Shown here: piece after piece, positions 27,242 through 40,800 of the stretch
Numbering within the stretch: position 1 is the stretch's first letter
Layout: each line of letters opens with the position of its first letter
Program-made: the position numbers and the translations under genes
The notes under the pieces: generated by a model
Told to the model about the DNA's origin: nothing
The model's input: the letters and a program-made list of their open reading frames with translations, nothing else
The model's database searches: none
NCBI RefSeq assembly: GCF_933775445.1
Contig: NW_026089448.1
Coordinates: forward strand, 175,549 to 239,548
DNA: 64,000 nt
Direction of reading: 5' to 3'
From: Argentina anserina
Taxonomy: Eukaryota > Streptophyta > Magnoliopsida > Rosales > Rosaceae

Positions 27242-28433
27242 AGATACTCAAACGAGAATTGAAAAGATACACAATTGGAATAGTAAAGATACGCAAACGA
27301 TGTAAACATACTCAATTTGAAAGAAACACACTCCCACACTTCGAAAACTCTCAAATTCAATAGAAACTCGAATCAGAAAGCCGTTCAGAAAGATACTCAA
27401 ACGACAATTGAAAAGATACACAATTGGAATAGTAAAGATACGCAAACGATGTAAACATACTCAATTTGAAAGAAACACACTCCCACACTTCGAAAACTCT
27501 CAAATTCAATAGAAACTCGCATCAGAAAGCCGTTCAGAAAGATACTGAAACGAGAATTGAAAAGATACACAATTGGAATAGTAAAGATACGCAAACGATG
27601 TAAAGATACTCAGTTTGAAAGAAACACACTCCCACACTTGCAAAACTCTCAAATTCTATAGAAACTCGCATCAGAAAGCCGTTCAGAAAGATACTCAAAC
27701 GACAATTGAAAAGATACACAATTGGAATAGTAAATATACGCAAACGATGTAAAGATACTCAGTTTGAAAGAAACACACTCACACACTTGCAAAACTCCTA
27801 AATTCTATAGAAACTCGCATCAGAAAGCCGTTCAGAAAGATACTGAAACGAGAATTGAAAAGATACACAATTGGAATAGTAAAGATACGCAAACGATGTA
27901 AAGATACTCAGTTTGGAAGAAACACACTCCCACACTTGCAAAACTCTCAAATTCAATAGAAACTCGTATCAGAAAGCCTTACATAAAGATACTCAAACGA
28001 GAATTGAAAAGATACACAATTGGAATAGTAAAGATACGCAAACGATGTAAAGATACTCAGTTTGAAAGAAACACACTCCCACACTTGGAAAACTCTCAAA
28101 TTCAATAGAAACTCGAATCAGAAAGCCGTTCAGAAAGATACTCAAACGAGAATTGAAAATATACACAATTGGAATAGTAAAGATACGCAAACAATGTAAA
28201 TATACTCAGTTTGAAAAAAACACACTCCCACACTTGCAAAACTCTCAAATTCAATAGAAACTCGCATCAGAAAGCCTTACATAAAGATACTCAAACGACA
28301 ATTGAAAAGATACACAATTGGAATAGTAAATATACGCAAACGATGTAAAGATACTCAGTTTGAAAGAAACACACTCCCACACTTGCAAAACTCTCCAATT
28401 CAATAGAAACTCGAATCAGAAAGCCGTTCAGAA

Positions 28434-28560
28434 AGATACTCAAACGAGAATTGAAAATATACGCAAACGATGTAAAGATACTCAGTTTGAAAAAAACACA
28501 CTCCCACACTCGCAAAACTCTCAAATTCAATAGAAACTCGCATCAGAAAGCCTCACATAA
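28434..28560 (+). repeat. 127-bp monomer with 22-bp deletion, copy 7
   Basis: First of the pair in domain D unit 2; ACACTCGC allele. Confidence 0.95.
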
Positions 28561-29154
28561 AGATACTCAAACGAGAATTGAAAAGATACACAATTGGAAT
28601 AGTAAAGATACGCAAACGATGTAAACATATTCAATTTGAAAGAAACACACTCCCACACTTGGAAAACTCTCAAATTCAATAGAAACTCGAATCAGAAAGC
28701 CGTTCAGAAAGATACTCAAACGAGAATTGAAAAGATACACAATTGGAATAGTAAATATACGAAACGATGTAGAGATACTCAATTTGAAAGAAACACACTC
28801 CCACACTTGCAAAACTCTCAAATTCAATAGAAACTCGCATCAGAAAGCCTTACATAAAGATACTCAAACGACAATTGAAAAGATACACAATTGGAATAGT
28901 AAATATACGAAACGATGTAGAGATACTCAGTTTGAAAGAAACACACTCCCACACTTGCAAAACTCTCAAATTCAATAGAAACTCGCATCAGAAAGCCTTA
29001 CATAAAGATACTCAAACGACAATTGAAAAGATACACAATTGGAATAGTAAATATACGCAAACGATGTAAAGATACTCAGTTTGAAAGAAACACACTCCCA
29101 CACTTGCAAAACTCTCCAATTCAATAGAAACTCGAATCAGAAAGCCGTTCAGAA

Positions 29155-29281
29155 AGATACTCAAACGAGAATTGAAAATATACGCAAACGATGTAAAGAT
29201 ACTCAGTTTGAAAAAAACACACTCCCACACTTGCAAAACTCTCAAATTCAATAGAAACTCGCATCAGAAAGCCTCACATAA
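29155..29281 (+). repeat. 127-bp monomer with 22-bp deletion, copy 8
   Basis: Second of the pair in domain D unit 2; ACACTTGC allele. Confidence 0.95.
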
Positions 29282-30176
29282 AGATACTCAAAACGAGAAT
29301 TGAAAAGATACACAATTGGAATAGTAAAGATACGCAAACGATGTAAACATACTCAATTTGAAAGAAACACACTCCCACACTTCGAAAACTCTCAAATTCA
29401 ATAGAAACTCGAATCAGAAAGCCGTTCAGAAAGATACTCAAACGACAATTGAAAAGATACACAATTGGAATAGTAAAGATACGCAAACGATGTAAACATA
29501 CTCAATTTGAAAGAAACACACTCCCACACTTCGAAAACTCTCAAATTCAATAGAAACTCGCATCAGAAAGCCGTTCAGAAAGATACTGAAACGAGAATTG
29601 AAAAGATACACAATTGGAATAGTAAAGATACGCAAACGATGTAAAGATACTCAGTTTGGAAGAAACACACTCCCACACTTGCAAAACTCTCAAATTCAAT
29701 AGAAACTCGTATCAGAAAGCCTTACATAAAGATACTCAAACGAGAATTGAAAAGATACACAATTGGAATAGTAAAGATACGCAAACGATGTAAAGATACT
29801 CAGTTTGAAAGAAACACACTCCCACACTTGGAAAACTCTCAAATTCAATAGAAACTCGAATCAGAAAGCCGTTCAGAAAGATACTCAAACGAGAATTGAA
29901 AATATACACAATTGGAATAGTAAAGATACGCAAACAATGTAAAGATACTCAGTTTGAAAAAAACACACTCCCACACTTGCAAAACTCTCAAATTCAATAG
30001 AAACTCGCATCAGAAAGCCTTACATAAAGATACTCAAACGACAATTGAAAAGATACACAATTGGAATAGTAAATATACGCAAACGATGTACAGATACTCA
30101 GTTTGAAAGAAACACACTCCCACACTTGCAAAACTCTCCAATTCAATAGAAACTCGAATCAGAAAGCCGTTCAGAA

Positions 30177-30304
30177 AGATACTCAAACGAGAATTGAAAA
30201 TATACGCAAACGATGTAAAGATACTCAGTTTGAAAAAAAACACACTCCCACACTTGCAAAACTCTCAAATTCAATAGAAACTCGCATCAGAAAGCCTCAC
30301 ATAA
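30177..30304 (+). repeat. Deleted monomer copy 9 (128 bp)
   Basis: Carries the same 22-bp deletion plus one extra A in the run after TTTG, giving 128 bp instead of 127. Confidence 0.94.
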
Positions 30305-30899
30305 AGATACTCAAAAGAGAATTGAAAAGATACACAATTGGAATAGTAAAGATACGCAAACGATGTAAAGATACTCAGTTTGAAAGAAACACACTCCCAC
30401 ACTTGCAAAACTCTCAAATTCAATAGAAACTCGCATCAGAAAGCCTTACATAAAGATACTCAAACGAGAATTGAAAAGATACACAATTGGAATAGTAAAT
30501 ATACGCAACCGATGTAGAGATACTCAGTTTGAAAGAAACACACTCCCACACTTGCAAAACTCTCAAATTCAATAGAAACTCGCATCAGAAAGCCTTACAT
30601 AAAGATACTCAAACGACAATTGAAAAGATACACAATTGGAATAGTAAATATACGAAACGATGTAGAGATACTCAGTTTGAAAGAAACACACTCCCACACT
30701 TGCAAAACTCTCAAATTCAATAGAAACTCGCATCAGAAAGCCTTACATAAAGATACTCAAACGACAATTGAAAAGATACACAATTGGAATAGTAAATATA
30801 CGCAAACGATGTAAAGATACTCAGTTTGAAAGAAACACACTCCCACACTTGCAAAACTCTCCAATTCAATAGAAAATCGAATCAGAAAGCCGTTCAGAA

Positions 30900-31026
30900 A
30901 GATACTCAAACGAGAATTGAAAATATACGCAAACGATGTAAAGATACTCAGTTTGAAAAAAACACACTCCCACACTTGCAAAACTCTCAAATTCAATAGA
31001 AACTCGCATCAGAAAGCCTCACATAA
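30900..31026 (+). repeat. 127-bp monomer with 22-bp deletion, copy 10
   Basis: Last copy in the window, ACACTTGC allele. No 22-bp deletion is present in the remaining 33 kb. Confidence 0.95.
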
Positions 31027-32069
31027 AGATACTCAAACGAGAATTGAAAAGATACACAATTGGAATAGTAAAGATACGCAAATGATGTAAACATACTCAA
31101 TTTGAAAGAAACACACTCCCACACTTCGAAAACTCTCAAATTCAATAGAAACTCGAATCAGAAAGCCGTTCAGAAAGATACTCAAACGACAATTGAAAAG
31201 ATACACAATTGGAATAGTAAAGATACGCAAACGATGTAAACATACTCAATTTGAAAGAAACACACTCCCACACTTCGAAAACTCTCAAATTCAATAGAAA
31301 CTCGCATCAGAAAGCCGTTCAGAAAGATACTGAAACGAGAATTGAAAAGATACACAATTGGAATAGTAAAGATACGCAAACGATGTAAAGATACTCAGTT
31401 TGAAAGAAACACACTCCCACACTTGCAAAACTCTCAAATTCTATAGAAACTCGCATCAGAAAGCCGTTCAGAAAGATACTCAAACGACAATTGAAAAGAT
31501 ACACAATTGGAATAGTAAATATACGCAAACGATGTAAAGATACTCAGTTTGAAAGAAACACACTCACACACTTGCAAAACTCTCAAATTCTATAGAAACT
31601 CGCATCAGAAAGCCGTTCAGAAAGATACTGAAACGAGAATTGAAAAGATACACAATTGGAATAGTAAAGATACGCAAACGATGTAAAGATACTCAGTTTG
31701 GAAGAAACACACTCCCACACTTGCAAAACTCTCAAATTCAATAGAAACTCGCTTCAGAAAGCCTTACAGAAAGATACTCAAACGAGAATTGAAAAGCTAC
31801 ACAATTGGAATAGTAAAGATACGCAAACGATGTAAAGATACTCAGTTTGAAAGAAACACACTCCCACACTTGCAAAACTCTCAAATTCAATAGTAACTCG
31901 CATCAGATAGCCTTACAGAAAGATACTCAAACGAGAATTGAAAAGATACACAATTGGAATAGTAAAGATACGCAAGCGATGTAAAGATACTCAGTTTGAA
32001 AGAAACACACTGCCACACTTGCAAAACTCTCAAATTCAATAGTAACTCGCATCATAAAGCCTTACAGAA

Positions 32070-34751
32070 AGATACTCAAACGAGAATTGAAAAGATACAC
32101 AATTGGAATAGTAAAGATACGCAAACGATGTAAAGATACTCAGTTTGAAAGAAACACACTCCCACACTTGTAAAACTCTCAAATTCAATAGAAACTCGCT
32201 TCAGAAAGCCGTTCAGAAAGATACTCAAACGAGAATTGAAAAGATACACAATTTTAATGGTAAAGATACGCAAACGATGTAAAGATACTCAGTTTGAAAG
32301 AAACACACTCCCACACTTGCAAAACTCTCCAATTCAATAGAAACTCGAATCTGAAAGCCGTTCAGAAAGATACTCAAACGAGAATTGAAAAGATACACAA
32401 TTGGAATAGTAAAGATACGCAAACGATGTAAAGATACTTAGTTTGAAAGAAACACACTCCCACACTTGCAAAACTCTCAAATTCAATAGTAACTCGCATC
32501 ATAAAGCCTTACAGAAAGATACTCAAACGAGAATTGAAAAGATACACAATTGGAATAGTAAAGATACGCAAACGATGTAAAGATACTCAGTTTGAAAGAA
32601 ACACACTCCCACACTTGCAAAACTCTCAAATTCAATAGAAACTCGAATCTGAAAGCCGTTCAGAAAGATACTCAAACGAGAATTGAAAAGATACACAATT
32701 GGAATAGTAAAGATACGCAAACGATGTAAAGATACTCAGTTTGAAAGAAACACACTCCCACACTTGCAAAACTCTCAAATTCAATAGAAACTCGCATCAG
32801 AAAGCCTTACAGAAAGATACTCAAACGAGAATTGAAAAGATACACAATTGGAATAGTAAAGATACGCAAACGATGTAAAGATACTCAGTTTGAAAGAAAC
32901 ACACTCCCACACTTGCAAAACTCTCAAATTCAATAGAAACTCGCATCAGAAAGCCTTACATAAAGATACTCAAACGAGAATTGAAAAGATACACAATTGG
33001 AATAGTAAAGATACGCAAACGATGTAAAGATACTCAGTTTGAAAGAAACACACTCCCACACTTGGAAAACTCTCAAATTCAATAGAAACTCGAATCAGAA
33101 AGCCGTTCAGAAAGATACTCAAACGAGAATTGAAAATATACACAATTTGAATAGTAAAGATACGCAAACGATGTAAAGATACTCAGTTTGAAAAAAACAC
33201 ACTCCCACACTTGCAAAACTCTCAAATTCAATAGAAACTCGCATCAGAAAGCCTTACATAAAGATACTCAAAAGAGAATTGAAAAGATACACAATTGGAA
33301 TAGTAAAGATACGCAAACGATGTAAACATACTCAATTTGAAAGAAACACTCTCCCACACTTGGAAAACTCTCAAATTCAATAGAAACTCGAATCAGAAAG
33401 CCGTTCAGAAAGATACTCAAACGAGAATTGAAAATATACACAATTGGAATAGTAAAGATACGCAAACGATGTAAAGATACTCAGTTTGAAAAAAACACAC
33501 TCCCACACTTGCAAAACTCTCAAATTCAATAGAAACTCGCATCAGAAAGCCTTACATAAAGATACTCAAACGACAATTGAAAAGATACACAATTGGAATA
33601 GTAAATATACGCAAACGATGTAAAGATACTCAGTTTGAAAGAAACACACTCCCACACTTGCAAAACTCTCAAATTCAATAGAAACTCGAATCTGAAAGCC
33701 GTTCAGAAAGATACTCAAACGAGAATTGAAAAGATACACAATTGGAATAGTAAAGATACGCAAACGATGTAAAGATACTCAGTTTGAAAGAAACACACTC
33801 CCACACTTGCAAAACTCTCAAATTCAATAGAAACTCGCATCAGAAAGCCTTACAGAAAGATACTCAAACGAGAACTGAAAAGATACACAATTGGAATAGT
33901 AAAGATACGCAAACGATGTAAAGATACTCAGTTTGAAAGAAACACACTCCCACACTTGCAAAACTCTCAAATTCAATAGAAACTCGCATCATAAAGCCTT
34001 ACATAAAGATACTCAAACGAGAATTGAAAAGATACACAATTGGAATAGTAAAGATACGCAAACGATGTAAAGATACTCAGTTTGAAAGAAACACACTGCC
34101 ACACTTGCAAAACTCTCAAATTCAATAGTAACTCGCATCATAAAGCCTTACAGAAAGATACTCAAACGAGAATTGAAAAGATACACAATTGGAATAGTAA
34201 AGATACGCAAACGATGTAAAGATACTCAGTTTGAAAGAAACACACTCTCACACTTGCAAAACTCTCAAATCCAATAGAAACTCGCATCAGAAAGCCGTTC
34301 AGAAAGATACTCAAACGAGAATTGAAAAGATACACAATTGGAATAGTAAAGATACGCAAACGATGTAAAGATACTCAGTTTGAAAGAAACACACTCCCAC
34401 ACTTGCAAAACTCTCAAATCCAATAGAAACTCGCATCAGAAAGCCCTACAGAAAGATACTCAAACGAGAATTGAAAAGATACACAATTGGAATAGTAAAT
34501 AAACGCAACCGATGTAGAGATACTCAGTTTGAAAGAAACACACTCCTACACTTGCAAAACTCTCAAATTCAATAGAAACTCGCATCAGAAAGCCTTACAG
34601 AAAGATACTCAAACGAGAATTGAAAAGATACACAATTGGAATAGTAAAGATACGCAAACGATGTAAAGATACTCAGTTTGAAAGAAACACACTCCCACAC
34701 TTGCAAAACTCTCAAATTCAATAGTAACTCGCATCAGATAGCCTTACAGAA
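32070..34751 (+). repeat. Domain E unit 1 (18 monomers, 2,682 bp)
   Basis: Contains the ATTTTAATGG, CGAATCTGAAAG, ACTTGGAAAACTC and CAAAAGAGAATTG series, then continues into monomers resembling the 7.7-10.4 kb region (CATCATAAAGCC, AGCCCTACAG, CGATGTAGAG). Private changes include AACACTCTCCCAC near 33,350 and GAGAACTGAAAAG near 33,871. Confidence 0.88.
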
Positions 34752-35943
34752 AGATACTCAAACGAGAATTGAAAAGATACACAATTGGAATAGTAAAGAT
34801 ACGCAAGCGATGTAAAGATACTCAGTTTGAAAGAAACACACTCCCACACTTGTAAAACTCTCAAATTCAATAGAAACTCGCTTCAGAAAGCCGTTCAGAA
34901 AGATACTCAAACGAGAATTGAAAAGATACACAATTTTAATGGTAAAGATACGCAAACGATGTAAAGATACTCAGTTTGAAAGAAACACACTCCCACACTT
35001 GCAAAACTCTCCAATTCAATAGAAACTCGAATCTGAAAGCCGTTCAGAAAGATACTCAAACGAGAATTGAAAAGATACACAATTGGAATAGTAAAGATAC
35101 GCAAACGATGTAAAGATACTTAGTTTGAAAGAAACACACTGCCACACTTGCAAAACTCTCAAATTCAATAGTAACCCGCATCATAAAGCCTTACAGAAAG
35201 ATACTCAAACGAGAATTGAAAAGATACACAATTGGAATAGTAAAGATACGCAAACGATGTAAAGATACTCAGTTTGAAAGAAACACACTCCCACACTTGC
35301 AAAACTCTCAAATTCAATAGAAACTCGAATCTGAAAGCCGTTCAGAAAGATACTCAAACGAGAATTGAAAAGATACACAATTGGAATAGTAAAGATACGC
35401 AAACGATGTAAAGATACTCAGTTTGAAAGAAACACACTCCCACACTTGCAAAACTCTCAAATTCAATAGAAACTCGCATCAGAAAGCCTTACAGAAAGAT
35501 ACTCAAACGAGAATTGAAAAGATACACAATTGGAATAGTAAAGATACGCAAACGATGTAAAGATACTCAGTTTGAAAGAAACACACTCCCACACTTGCAA
35601 AACTCTCAAATTCAATAGAAACTCACATCAGAAAGCCTTACATAAAGATACTCAAACGAGAATTGAAAAGATACACAATTGGAATAGTAAAGATACGCAA
35701 ACGATGTAAAGATACTCAGTTTGAAAGAAACACACTCCCACACTTGGAAAACTCTCAAATTCAATAGAAACTCGAATCAGAAAGCCGTTCAGAAAGATAC
35801 TCAAACGAGAATTGAAAATATACACAATTTGAATAGTAAAGATACGCAAACGATGTAAAGATACTCAGTTTGAAAAAAACACACTCCCACACTTGCAAAA
35901 CTCTCAAATTCAATAGTAACTCGCATCAGATAGCCTTACAGAA
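34752..35943 (+). repeat. Domain E unit 2 (8 monomers, 1,192 bp)
   Basis: Nearly identical to the first eight monomers of the next unit. The only difference I found before the orders diverge near the end is TAACCCGCATC near 35,174 against TAACTCGCATC. This is one of the youngest duplications in the window. Confidence 0.92.
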
Positions 35944-37880
35944 AGATACTCAAACGAGAATTGAAAAGATACACAATTGGAATAGTAAAGATACGCAAGC
36001 GATGTAAAGATACTCAGTTTGAAAGAAACACACTCCCACACTTGTAAAACTCTCAAATTCAATAGAAACTCGCTTCAGAAAGCCGTTCAGAAAGATACTC
36101 AAACGAGAATTGAAAAGATACACAATTTTAATGGTAAAGATACGCAAACGATGTAAAGATACTCAGTTTGAAAGAAACACACTCCCACACTTGCAAAACT
36201 CTCCAATTCAATAGAAACTCGAATCTGAAAGCCGTTCAGAAAGATACTCAAACGAGAATTGAAAAGATACACAATTGGAATAGTAAAGATACGCAAACGA
36301 TGTAAAGATACTTAGTTTGAAAGAAACACACTGCCACACTTGCAAAACTCTCAAATTCAATAGTAACTCGCATCATAAAGCCTTACAGAAAGATACTCAA
36401 ACGAGAATTGAAAAGATACACAATTGGAATAGTAAAGATACGCAAACGATGTAAAGATACTCAGTTTGAAAGAAACACACTCCCACACTTGCAAAACTCT
36501 CAAATTCAATAGAAACTCGAATCTGAAAGCCGTTCAGAAAGATACTCAAACGAGAATTGAAAAGATACACAATTGGAATAGTAAAGATACGCAAACGATG
36601 TAAAGATACTCAGTTTGAAAGAAACACACTCCCACACTTGCAAAACTCTCAAATTCAATAGAAACTCGCATCAGAAAGCCTTACAGAAAGATACTCAAAC
36701 GAGAATTGAAAAGATACACAATTGGAATAGTAAAGATACGCAAACGATGTAAAGATACTCAGTTTGAAAGAAACACACTCCCACACTTGCAAAACTCTCA
36801 AATTCAATAGAAACTCACATCAGAAAGCCTTACATAAAGATACTCAAACGAGAATTGAAAAGATACACAATTGGAATAGTAAAGATACGCAAACGATGTA
36901 AAGATACTCAGTTTGAAAGAAACACACTCCCACACTTGGAAAACTCTCAAATTCAATAGAAACTCGAATCAGAAAGCCGTTCAGAAAGATACTCAAACGA
37001 GAATTGAAAATATACACAATTTGAATAGTAAAGATACGCAAACGATGTAAAGATACTCAGTTTGAAAAAAACACACTCCCACACTTGCAAAACTCTCAAA
37101 TTCAATAGAAACTCGCATCAGAAAGCCTTACATAAAGATACTCAAAAGAGAATTGAAAAGATACACAATTGGAATAGTAAAGATACGCAAACGATGTAAA
37201 CATACTCAATTTGAAAGAAACACACTCCCACACTTGGAAAACTCTCAAATTCAATAGAAACTCGAATCAGAAAGCCGTTCAGAAAGATACTCAAACGAGA
37301 ATTGAAAATATACACAATTGGAATAGTAAAGATACGCAAACGATGTAAAGATACTCAGTTTGAAAAAAACACACTCCCACACTTGCAAAACTCTCAAATT
37401 CAATAGAAACTCGCATCAGAAAGCCTTACATAAAGATACTCAAACGACAATTGAAAAGATACACAATTGGAATAGTAAATATACGCAAACGATGTAAAGA
37501 TACTCAGTTTGAAAGAAACACACTCCCACACTTGCAAAACTCTCAAATTCAATAGAAACTCGAATCTGAAAGCCGTTCAGAAAGATACTCAAACGAGAAT
37601 TGAAAAGATACACAATTGGAATAGTAAAGATACGCAAACGATGTAAAGATACTCAGTTTGAAAGAAACATACTCCCACACTTGCAAAACTCTCAAATTCA
37701 ATAGAAACTCGCATCAGAAAGCCTTACAGAAAGATACTCAAACGAGAATTGAAAAGATACACAATTGGAATAGTAAAGATACGCAAACGATGTAAAGATA
37801 CTCAGTTTGAAAGAAACACACTCCCACACTTGCAAAACTCTCAAATTCAATAGAAACTCGCATCATAAAGCCTTACATAA
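35944..37880 (+). repeat. Domain E unit 3 (13 monomers, 1,937 bp)
   Basis: Begins as a copy of unit 2 and then continues as unit 1 does, with the CAAAAGAGAATTG and GACAATTG monomers. AAACATACTCCC near 37,668 is private. Confidence 0.9.
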
Positions 37881-40800
37881 AGATACTCAAACGAGAATTG
37901 AAAAGATACACAATTGGAATAGTAAAGATACGCAAACGATGTAAAGATACTCAGTTTGAAAGAAACACACTCCCACACTTGCAAAACTCTCAAGTCCAAT
38001 AGAAACTCGAATCAGAAAGCCGTTCAGAAAGATACTCAAACGAGAATTGAAAAGATACACAATTTGAATAGTAAAGATACGCAAACGATGTAAAGATACT
38101 CAGTTTGAAAGAAACACACTCCCACACTTGCAAAACTCTCAAATTCAATAGAAACTCGCATCAGAAAGCCTTACAGAAAGATACTCAAACGAGAATTGAA
38201 AAGATACACAATTGGAATAGTAAATATACGCAACCGATGTAGAGATACTCAGTTTGAAAGAAACACACTCCTACACTTGCAAAACTCTCAAATTCAATAG
38301 AAACTCGCATCAGAAAGCCTTACATTAAGATACTCAAACGACAATTGAAAAGATACACAATTGGAATAGTAAATATACGAAACGATGTAGAGATACTCAG
38401 TTTGAAAGAAACACACTCCCACACTTGCAAAACTCTGAAATTCAATAGAAACTCGCATCAGAAAGCCGTTCAGAAAGATACTCAAACGAGAATTGAAAAG
38501 ATACACAATTGGAATAGTAAAGATACGCAAACGATGTAAAGATACTCAGTTTGAAAGAAACACACTGCCACACTTGCAAAACTCTCAAATTCAATAGAAA
38601 CTCGAATCAGAAAGCCGTTCAGAAAGATACTCAAACGAGAATTTAAAAGATAGACAATTGGAATAGTAAAGATACGCAAACGATGTAAAGATACTCAGTT
38701 TGAAAGAAACACACTCCAACACTTGCAAAATTCTCAAATCCAATAGAAACTAGCATCAGAAAGCCGTTCAGAAAGATACTCAAACGAGAATTGAAAAGAT
38801 ACACAATTGGAATAGTAAAGATACGCAAACGATGTAAAGATACTCAGTTTGAAAGAAACACACTCCCACACTTGCAAAACTCTCAAATTCAATAGAAACA
38901 TGCATCAGATAGCCTTACAGAAAGATACTCAAACGAGAATTGAAAAGATACACAATTGGAATAGTAAAGATACGCAAGCGATGTAAAGATACTCAATTTG
39001 AAAGAAACACACTCCCACACTTGTAAAACTCTCAAATTCAATAGAAACTCGCATCAGAAAGCCGTTCAGAAAGATACTCAAACGAGAATTGAAAAGATAC
39101 ACAATTTTAATAGTAAAGATACGCAAACGATGTAAAGATACTCAGTTTGAAAGAAACACACTGCCACACTTGCAAAACTCTCAAATTCAATAGAAACTCG
39201 CATCAGAAAGCCTTAAATAAAGATACTCAAATGACAATTGAAAAGATACACAATTGGAATAGTAAATATACGCAAACGATGTAAAGATACTCAGTTTGAA
39301 AGAAACACACTCCCACACTTGCAAAACTCTCAAATTCAATAGAAACTCGCATCAGAAAGCCTTACATAAAGATACTCAAACGACAATTGAAAAGATACAC
39401 AATTGAAATAGTAAATATACGAAACGATGTAGAGATACTCAGTTTCAAAGAAACACACTCCCACACTTGCAAAACTCTCAAATTCAATAGAAACTCGCAT
39501 CAGAAAGCCTTACATAAAGATACTCAAACGACAATTGAAAAGATACACAATTGGAATAGTAAATATACGAAACGCTGTAGAGATACTCAGTTTGAAAGAA
39601 ACACACTCCCACACTTGCAAAACTCTCAAATTCAATAGAAACTCGCATCAGAAAGCCTTACATAAAGATACTCAAACGACAATTGAAAAGATACACAATT
39701 GGAATAGTAAAGATACGCAAACGATGTAAAGATACTCAGTTTGAAAGAAACACACTCCCACACTTGCAAAACTCTCAAATTGAATAGAAACTCGCATCAG
39801 AAAGCCTTACATAAAGATACTCAAACGAGAATTGAAAAGATACACAATTGGAATAGTAAAGATACGCAAACGATGTAAAGATACTCAGTTTGAAAGAAAC
39901 ACACTGCCACACTTGCAAAACTCTCAAATTCAATAGAAACTCGAATCAGAAAGCCGTTCAGAAAGATACTCAAACGAGAATTGAAAAGATAGACAATTGG
40001 AATAGTAAATATACGAAACGATGTAGAGATACTCAGTTTGAAAGAAACACACTCCCACACTTGCAAAACTCTCAAATTCAATAGAAACTCGAATCTGAAA
40101 GCCGTTCAGAAAGATACTCAAACGAGAATTGAAAAGATACACAATTGGAATAGTAAAGATACGCAAACGATGTAAAGATACTCAGTTTGAAAGAAACACA
40201 GTCCCACACTTGCAAAACTCTCAAATTCAATAGAAACTCGCATCAGAAAGCCTTACAGAAAGATACTCAAACGAGAATTGAAAAGATACACAATTGGAAT
40301 AGTAAAGATACGCAAACGATGTAAAGATACTCAGTTTGAAAGAAACACACTCCCACACTTGCAAAACTCTCAAATTCAATAGAAACATGCATCAGATAGC
40401 CTTACAGAAAGATACTCAAACGAGAATTGAAAAGATACACAATTGGAATAGTAAAGATACGCAAACGATGTAGACATACTCAATTTGAAAGAAACACACT
40501 CCCACACTTGCAAAACTCTCAAATTCAATAGAAACTCGCATCAGAAAGCCTTACATAAAGATACTCAAACGACAATTGAAAAGATACACAATTGGAATAG
40601 TAAATATACGCAAACGATGTAAAGATACTCAGTTTGAAAGAAACACACTCCCACACTTGCAAAACTCTCAAATTCAATAGAAACTCGAATCTGAAAGCCG
40701 TTCAGAAAGATACTCAAACGAGAATTGAAAAGATACACAATTGGAATAGTAAAGATACGCAAACGATGTAAAGATACTCAGTTTGAAAGAAACACACTCC

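Larger units (their letters stand above)
25947..27986 (+). repeat. Domain D unit 1 (14 monomers, 2,040 bp)
   Basis: Contains two 127-bp monomers and two 148-bp monomers. ATACAAAACG near 26,866 is the same C loss with an added G-to-A change. CGAATAAGAAAG near 26,649 is private. Confidence 0.88.
27987..29729 (+). repeat. Domain D unit 2 (12 monomers, 1,743 bp)
   Basis: Matches unit 1 but lacks two monomers near its right end, the CAAATTCTATAG pair present near 27,655 and 27,805 in unit 1. Includes a single extra A near 29,291. Confidence 0.88.
25947..31771 (+). repeat. HOR domain D: 14-, 12- and 14-monomer units with paired 127-bp monomers
   Basis: Units start at 25,947, 27,987 and 29,730 with lengths 2,040, 1,743 and 2,042 bp. 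Each contains two 22-bp-deleted monomers; those in one unit are about 720 bp apart. Five 1-bp-deleted monomers (near 26,720, 26,868, 28,760, 28,908 and 30,652) and two 1-bp insertions (near 29,291 and in the A-run near 30,233) account exactly for the remaining length. ACTTCGAAAACTC monomers appear only here (near 27,340, 27,490, 29,380, 29,530, 31,130 and 31,275). Confidence 0.9.
29730..31771 (+). repeat. Domain D unit 3 (14 monomers, 2,042 bp)
   Basis: Restores the 14-monomer length of unit 1. It differs by a CGATGTACAG monomer shared with domain B (near 30,090), one extra A in an A-run near 30,233, and CGCAAATGATG near 31,079. At its right end the expected CTCGTATCAG monomer is replaced by CTCGCTTCAG, marking the domain edge. 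Confidence 0.87.
31772..37880 (+). repeat. HOR domain E: 18-, 8- and 13-monomer units
   Basis: A two-monomer lead (31,772-32,069) is followed by units of 2,682, 1,192 and 1,937 bp. All three begin with a CGCAAACGATG or CGCAAGCGATG monomer that ends in CGCTTCAG, followed by ATTTTAATGG. Signatures of this domain are GATACTTAG, TAGTAACTCGC, CATCATAAAGCC and CGAATCTGAAAG. There are no indels in the domain. The first and third units share the same variant order at a 26-monomer (3,874-bp) offset; the second is an extra copy of the first eight monomers. Confidence 0.9.
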
